Assembly: GCA_020355945.1 (NCBI GenBank)
Contig: CP070627.1
Span: 1,241,461 to 1,250,083 of the forward strand
DNA: 8,623 nt
Direction of reading: 5' to 3'
Source: Candidatus Aminicenantota bacterium
GTDB taxonomy: Bacteria > Acidobacteriota > Aminicenantia > UBA2199
Below are positions 5,503 to 8,623 of this stretch, in pieces. The number at the start of each line of letters is the position of its first letter. Within the stretch, counting starts at the first letter, position 1. The notes below the pieces were generated by a model. That model searched no databases, had not been told where the DNA came from, and saw nothing but the letters and a program-made list of their open reading frames with translations. Made by a program: the position numbers and the translations under genes.

Positions 5503-8367
5503 ATGAGAAAGCAAAGAAATATTTGTTCACCAAAGCAATTATTGGCCGTGATTATTTCCATTCTATTATTTGGGAGCCTGGCATGGGGATTGGACCCGGA
5601 CAAACCGGTTAATCAATACCTGGTGGACCATTGGGAAATGGCAGACGGTATCCCGGCCAACGAGGTCCGTTCCATTACGCAAACACCTGACGGTTACTTA
5701 TGGATAGCCACATCCAACGGACTGGTTCGTTTTGACGGAATAAAATTTTCAATCATCCCTTTTGTTGAAAAAGAGAAAATCGATCCCCGGAAAACCATTG
5801 ATCCGGTCACCCTCCTGGTGGACAAGCAAGAGATGCTATGGATCGGCAGTTCCGGGGTGTTGACGTCGTACAACTATCAAACTGGCCAATTCAAAACATA
5901 TACCAGTGAGGACGGTCTCACTGATGACCGTATTCGCCGCATTAAAGACGACATGAACGGTAATCTCTGGATCAGTTTTTTTTCCAGTTATGTGAACCGG
6001 TTCGCTGACGGGGAATTTACAGCCTTTAACTCATCTCACGGGTTGTTAGGTAAAAAAATCGACGTCATTTTCGAGGACAGAAAGGGTAATTTATTGTTTG
6101 GGTCTCGTGAAAAAGGGGTGTTTATATATAAGGATGGAAAATTTTCCAGTTACCCTTTACCAGGCGTGGACAACTACCAAATTGCAGCCATGTGTGAGGA
6201 TGAGAAAGGAAATTTATGGATCGGCACCAATAACGGTCTGTTCAAGGTAAACGACAAAGGGACCGCCAGGTATACCATTGGCGATGGATTAACCAGTGAC
6301 ATCATTATCAGTATTATTAAAGACAGTGATGGGAATCTCTGGATAGGCACCATGAAAGGATTAAATCGCCTGAAGAAAAAACAAGATGGCACAGTGGTTA
6401 TTGAAAATTTGCCGAAACCTCTTTTTACTTGTTGTCTCTTTGAAGATAAAGAAAAGAATTTGTGGATAGGCACCGTAGAAGCCGGTATTAAACAATTAAA
6501 GGACGCTAAATTTATATCCTATGCTCCGCTGGAAAAACACCCGGCGGAAGTTCTCCTTTCGGTATTCGAAGACCGGACCGGGGACATCCGAATCGGTACT
6601 TTCACCGGAAAATTATTCCACTGCCGGGGTGGTGAAATTGTCGAATTGTTAGAACCCTCGGAATTGTCCGGTACAGGGATTACTGCTATTGCCGAAGATG
6701 TGGAAGGAAATCTCTGGTTGGGTACCAATGGCAAAGGGATTTTTCAAAAGAAAAAAGACACCTATATCCGGTTGACAACCCGGGAAGGATTGGCCGACAA
6801 CCAGGTAACATCAATTTACCGTGACAGTTGGGGTAATCTATGGTTTTGCACCTTTGATGGGGTAAGTGTACGCTTTTACCCGAACGGAATTATAAAATCT
6901 TTTACCTCCCGGGACGGAATATTGGGAAAAAGGGTCCACAATGTTTATGAAGACAAAAATAAAAACATCTGGATCGCCTCAGACCAGGGGATTACCGTCC
7001 TGAAAGACGGCAAAATAGCAAAACAAAATGCAAAATTTTACCTGCAAGGTATTTCTATCCCCTGCATTTATGAGGACCTTTCTGCTTCGGACGGCGAGGG
7101 TCAGATCTTTTGGATTTCCACCCGTGGGGCAGGATTGAAACGGTTAAATCTAAAAAATGGAACAATCACCTCCTATACCACTGCCATCGGTATGACCACC
7201 AATATCATCTACCAGTTCTTTGCAGATCAGCAGGGGAACTTCTGGTTAATGAGTAACAACGGTATTCTTCGCCTGAGCATAACCGAACTAAACCACTTTG
7301 CCAACGGTGAGGTGAATACGATTAACTGTATCTCTTACGGGGTATCCGACGGCATGAAAAGCCCTGAATTCAACAACGAACGTTCCAGGCATTCAGCGCT
7401 TCAAACCAGGGATGGTGAATTGTGGTTCATTACCAAAAAAGGAATCTCTATCGTGGACCCGGAAAAGATTCCCATCAACAAGATACCTCCACCGGTGGTG
7501 ATCGAAGCGATATTTTTTGACGATGAATCCATACCTTTGCACCAGGAGGAGCAGGTTTTCAGGGGCATAAGGGATTTTACTTTTCATTTTACTGCGCCCA
7601 CGTTCCAGTCCCCGGGAAAAATAATATTCAAATACCAATTGGAGGGATTTGACAGGGAATGGGTATTCTTACTTCCCGGCAAAGAGAGGGTGGCTCATTA
7701 CCAGGACCTGGGTCCGGGAACTTATACCTTCAAGGTGACAGCCTGCAACGCTGATGGCGTATGGAATCAAACCGGGTTTTCCTTCAAGTTTACCCTGAAA
7801 CCCCCCTTTTATGAAACCATCCTCTTTAAAATAGCTGTCTTTCTTTTATTTGCAGGTTTTTTAGTCGCTGCTGTTTATATTTATAAGAAGCGCCCGTTTG
7901 ATAAAAAGAAAAAGTATAAAGATTCTCCCCTGAATCCCCAGTTTGCCGAGGTATGTATCAAAAGACTCAATTACCTGTTGGAAAGCGAAAAAATATACCT
8001 TGATGAAGACATTTCTTTGCAGTCATTAGCCAAAAAAATTTCTATCCCCTCTCACCAACTTTCCCAATTGCTCAATGAAAAATTGAAACAAAGTTTTTTT
8101 GATTTAATTAATTCATACCGCATCGAGGAGGCTAAAAAGATTTTAACCGGTCCAAAGGGGGCGGAGAAAAAAAACACTGCCGTAGCATATGACGTGGGAT
8201 TCAATTCCATGACTGCCTTTTATAAAGCCTTTAAAAAATTCACCGGTATGACCCCGAACCAGTACAAAAAGGAAATCAAAAAGAAAAAAAAATCACCACC
8301 TGATTTTAGCCACGAAGATACAGTGAAGCATGAAGGGACACGAAGAAAGACCGCTGATGACCGCTGA
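5503..8367 (+). CDS. membrane-spanning propeller/Y_Y_Y sensor with AraC-type DNA-binding domain
   Basis: A 954-aa one-component regulator. Residues 1-30 are a signal sequence. About 63-652 hold 14 copies of the Reg_prop motif (for example GNLWIGTNNGL), enough for two seven-bladed propellers. About 663-767 is a Y_Y_Y domain (YQLEGFDREW ... GPGTYTFKVTACN). A TM helix lies at about 771-794. About 829-925 is an AraC-type double HTH ending in GFNSMTAFYKAFKKFTGMTPNQYK. The layout is that of the hybrid two-component propeller sensors without kinase, phosphoacceptor or receiver domains, so the extracytoplasmic signal must pass straight to a membrane-tethered DNA-binding domain. ATG 5503 is preferred over TTG 5464: AAGGT stands upstream, the signal peptide begins properly, and the promoter ends at 5475. 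The last 20 or so residues come from a dispersed repeat. It follows the peptide gene and may sense a related compound (inference). Confidence 0.92.
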   Translation: MRKQRNICSPKQLLAVIISILLFGSLAWGLDPDKPVNQYLVDHWEMADGIPANEVRSITQTPDGYLWIATSNGLVRFDGIKFSIIPFVEKEKIDPRKTIDPVTLLVDKQEMLWIGSSGVLTSYNYQTGQFKTYTSEDGLTDDRIRRIKDDMNGNLWISFFSSYVNRFADGEFTAFNSSHGLLGKKIDVIFEDRKGNLLFGSREKGVFIYKDGKFSSYPLPGVDNYQIAAMCEDEKGNLWIGTNNGLFKVNDKGTARYTIGDGLTSDIIISIIKDSDGNLWIGTMKGLNRLKKKQDGTVVIENLPKPLFTCCLFEDKEKNLWIGTVEAGIKQLKDAKFISYAPLEKHPAEVLLSVFEDRTGDIRIGTFTGKLFHCRGGEIVELLEPSELSGTGITAIAEDVEGNLWLGTNGKGIFQKKKDTYIRLTTREGLADNQVTSIYRDSWGNLWFCTFDGVSVRFYPNGIIKSFTSRDGILGKRVHNVYEDKNKNIWIASDQGITVLKDGKIAKQNAKFYLQGISIPCIYEDLSASDGEGQIFWISTRGAGLKRLNLKNGTITSYTTAIGMTTNIIYQFFADQQGNFWLMSNNGILRLSITELNHFANGEVNTINCISYGVSDGMKSPEFNNERSRHSALQTRDGELWFITKKGISIVDPEKIPINKIPPPVVIEAIFFDDESIPLHQEEQVFRGIRDFTFHFTAPTFQSPGKIIFKYQLEGFDREWVFLLPGKERVAHYQDLGPGTYTFKVTACNADGVWNQTGFSFKFTLKPPFYETILFKIAVFLLFAGFLVAAVYIYKKRPFDKKKKYKDSPLNPQFAEVCIKRLNYLLESEKIYLDEDISLQSLAKKISIPSHQLSQLLNEKLKQSFFDLINSYRIEEAKKILTGPKGAEKKNTAVAYDVGFNSMTAFYKAFKKFTGMTPNQYKKEIKKKKKSPPDFSHEDTVKHEGTRRKTADDR

Positions 8368-8391
8368 TAAACATGATAACCATGATGAAAG
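8306..8391 (+). repeat. dispersed repeat, copy B (overlaps the regulator's 3' end)
   Basis: Inverted relative to copies A (5025-5102) and C (778-815). It begins within the regulator reading frame (TTAGCCACGAAG), supplies its TGA stop at 8365-8367 and continues 24 nt beyond. Inside it CCGCTGAT occurs twice (8351-8358 and 8361-8368). Confidence 0.85.
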
Positions 8392-8485
8392 TTCCTTTAG
8401 ACGCAAAAAAATTTTATTCCCGCTACTTTGGGAAATCATGGTAATCCTGTAATCCTATAAATCCTGGTTCAGACCCTTCACCTAC

Positions 8486-8513
8486 CACCACTCACCACTC
8501 ACCACTCATCATT
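8486..8513 (-). repeat. heptad array CACCACT (inverse of 608-635)
   Basis: Three perfect CACCACT units (8486-8506) followed by CATCATT. Read on the other strand it is AGTGGTG, a rotation of the GTGAGTG heptad at 608-635. Confidence 0.85.
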
Positions 8514-8525
8514 TCGCTTAGCCTG

Positions 8526-8560
8526 CCTACTACTTACTACATACTACCTACTACCTACTA
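8526..8560 (+). repeat. heptad array CNTACTA
   Basis: Five consecutive 7-nt units of the form C-[CTA]-TACTA: CCTACTA, CTTACTA, CATACTA, CCTACTA, CCTACTA. Only the second base varies. Confidence 0.85.
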
Positions 8561-8623
8561 ATTACCTCCTTATCCTCCTCAACCTTTTTTTCTACACATT
8601 TATAAATCCTTTTTTATTTTTTT

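Larger units (their letters stand above)
8368..8623. other. repeat-rich tail, no gene seen
   Basis: No ORF of note on either strand. It contains the end of repeat copy B, three AATCCTG/AATCCTA-like units near 8442-8466, two heptad arrays (8486-8513 and 8526-8560) and a T-rich end. No clean hairpin terminator for the regulator gene is visible. Confidence 0.6.

Noticed and set aside
8397..8403. CGTCTAA on the minus strand near the end of the window
   Set aside because: The AT tract is directly adjacent without the 10-11 nt gap, and no minus-strand gene follows in the proper place.

Overview
The window looks like a chromosomal piece of an uncultured or anaerobic Gram-negative-type bacterium. 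It has moderate GC, AT-rich spacers packed with short degenerate repeats, secreted and single-span membrane proteins, a propeller/Y_Y_Y/AraC sensor-regulator, and a double-glycine natural-product precursor of the type common in Bacteroidota and in Acidobacteriota-related lineages. My best guess is Candidatus Aminicenantes (Acidobacteriota side). This rests on gene style only, not on a marker gene.

All convincing genes are on the + strand. (1) 120-551: a complete trimeric dUTPase behind a good sigma70-type promoter (TTGACA, 17 bp, TATCAT). (2) 552-1007: a spacer with two heptanucleotide arrays, a copy of a dispersed repeat, an 18-bp perfect palindrome with two related half-sites, and a promoter-like module. 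(3) 1008-2856: a possible leader ORF, a divergent ECF-like sigma factor and a membrane anti-sigma factor with an HxxxCxxC zinc motif. (4) 2984-4789: an exported M48-type zinc metallopeptidase with TPRs, behind a long imperfect hairpin repeat. (5) 4790-5195: a repeat-rich spacer. (6) 5196-5351: a 51-aa precursor with a GG leader resembling Bacteroidota-type class I lanthipeptide leaders, closed by a very strong terminator. (7) 5503-8367: a membrane-spanning one-component regulator (14 propeller repeats, Y_Y_Y, TM helix, AraC HTH) with its own sigma70-like promoter. (8) 8368-8623: repeat-rich tail, no gene seen.

The most interesting possibility is a linked regulatory system. The sigma/anti-sigma operon and the peptide gene carry the same unusual upstream module: a T-run/A-run, then 10-11 nt, then CCGTCTAA. 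CGTC is typical of ECF -10 elements, so the sigma factor may drive both its own operon and the peptide gene. The peptide gene also sits next to a sensor-regulator. No lanthipeptide synthetase, radical SAM enzyme or C39 transporter lies in the window, so any maturation machinery would be elsewhere. The peptide and regulator genes are flanked by oppositely oriented copies of a dispersed repeat, and one copy supplies the last 20 or so codons of the regulator.
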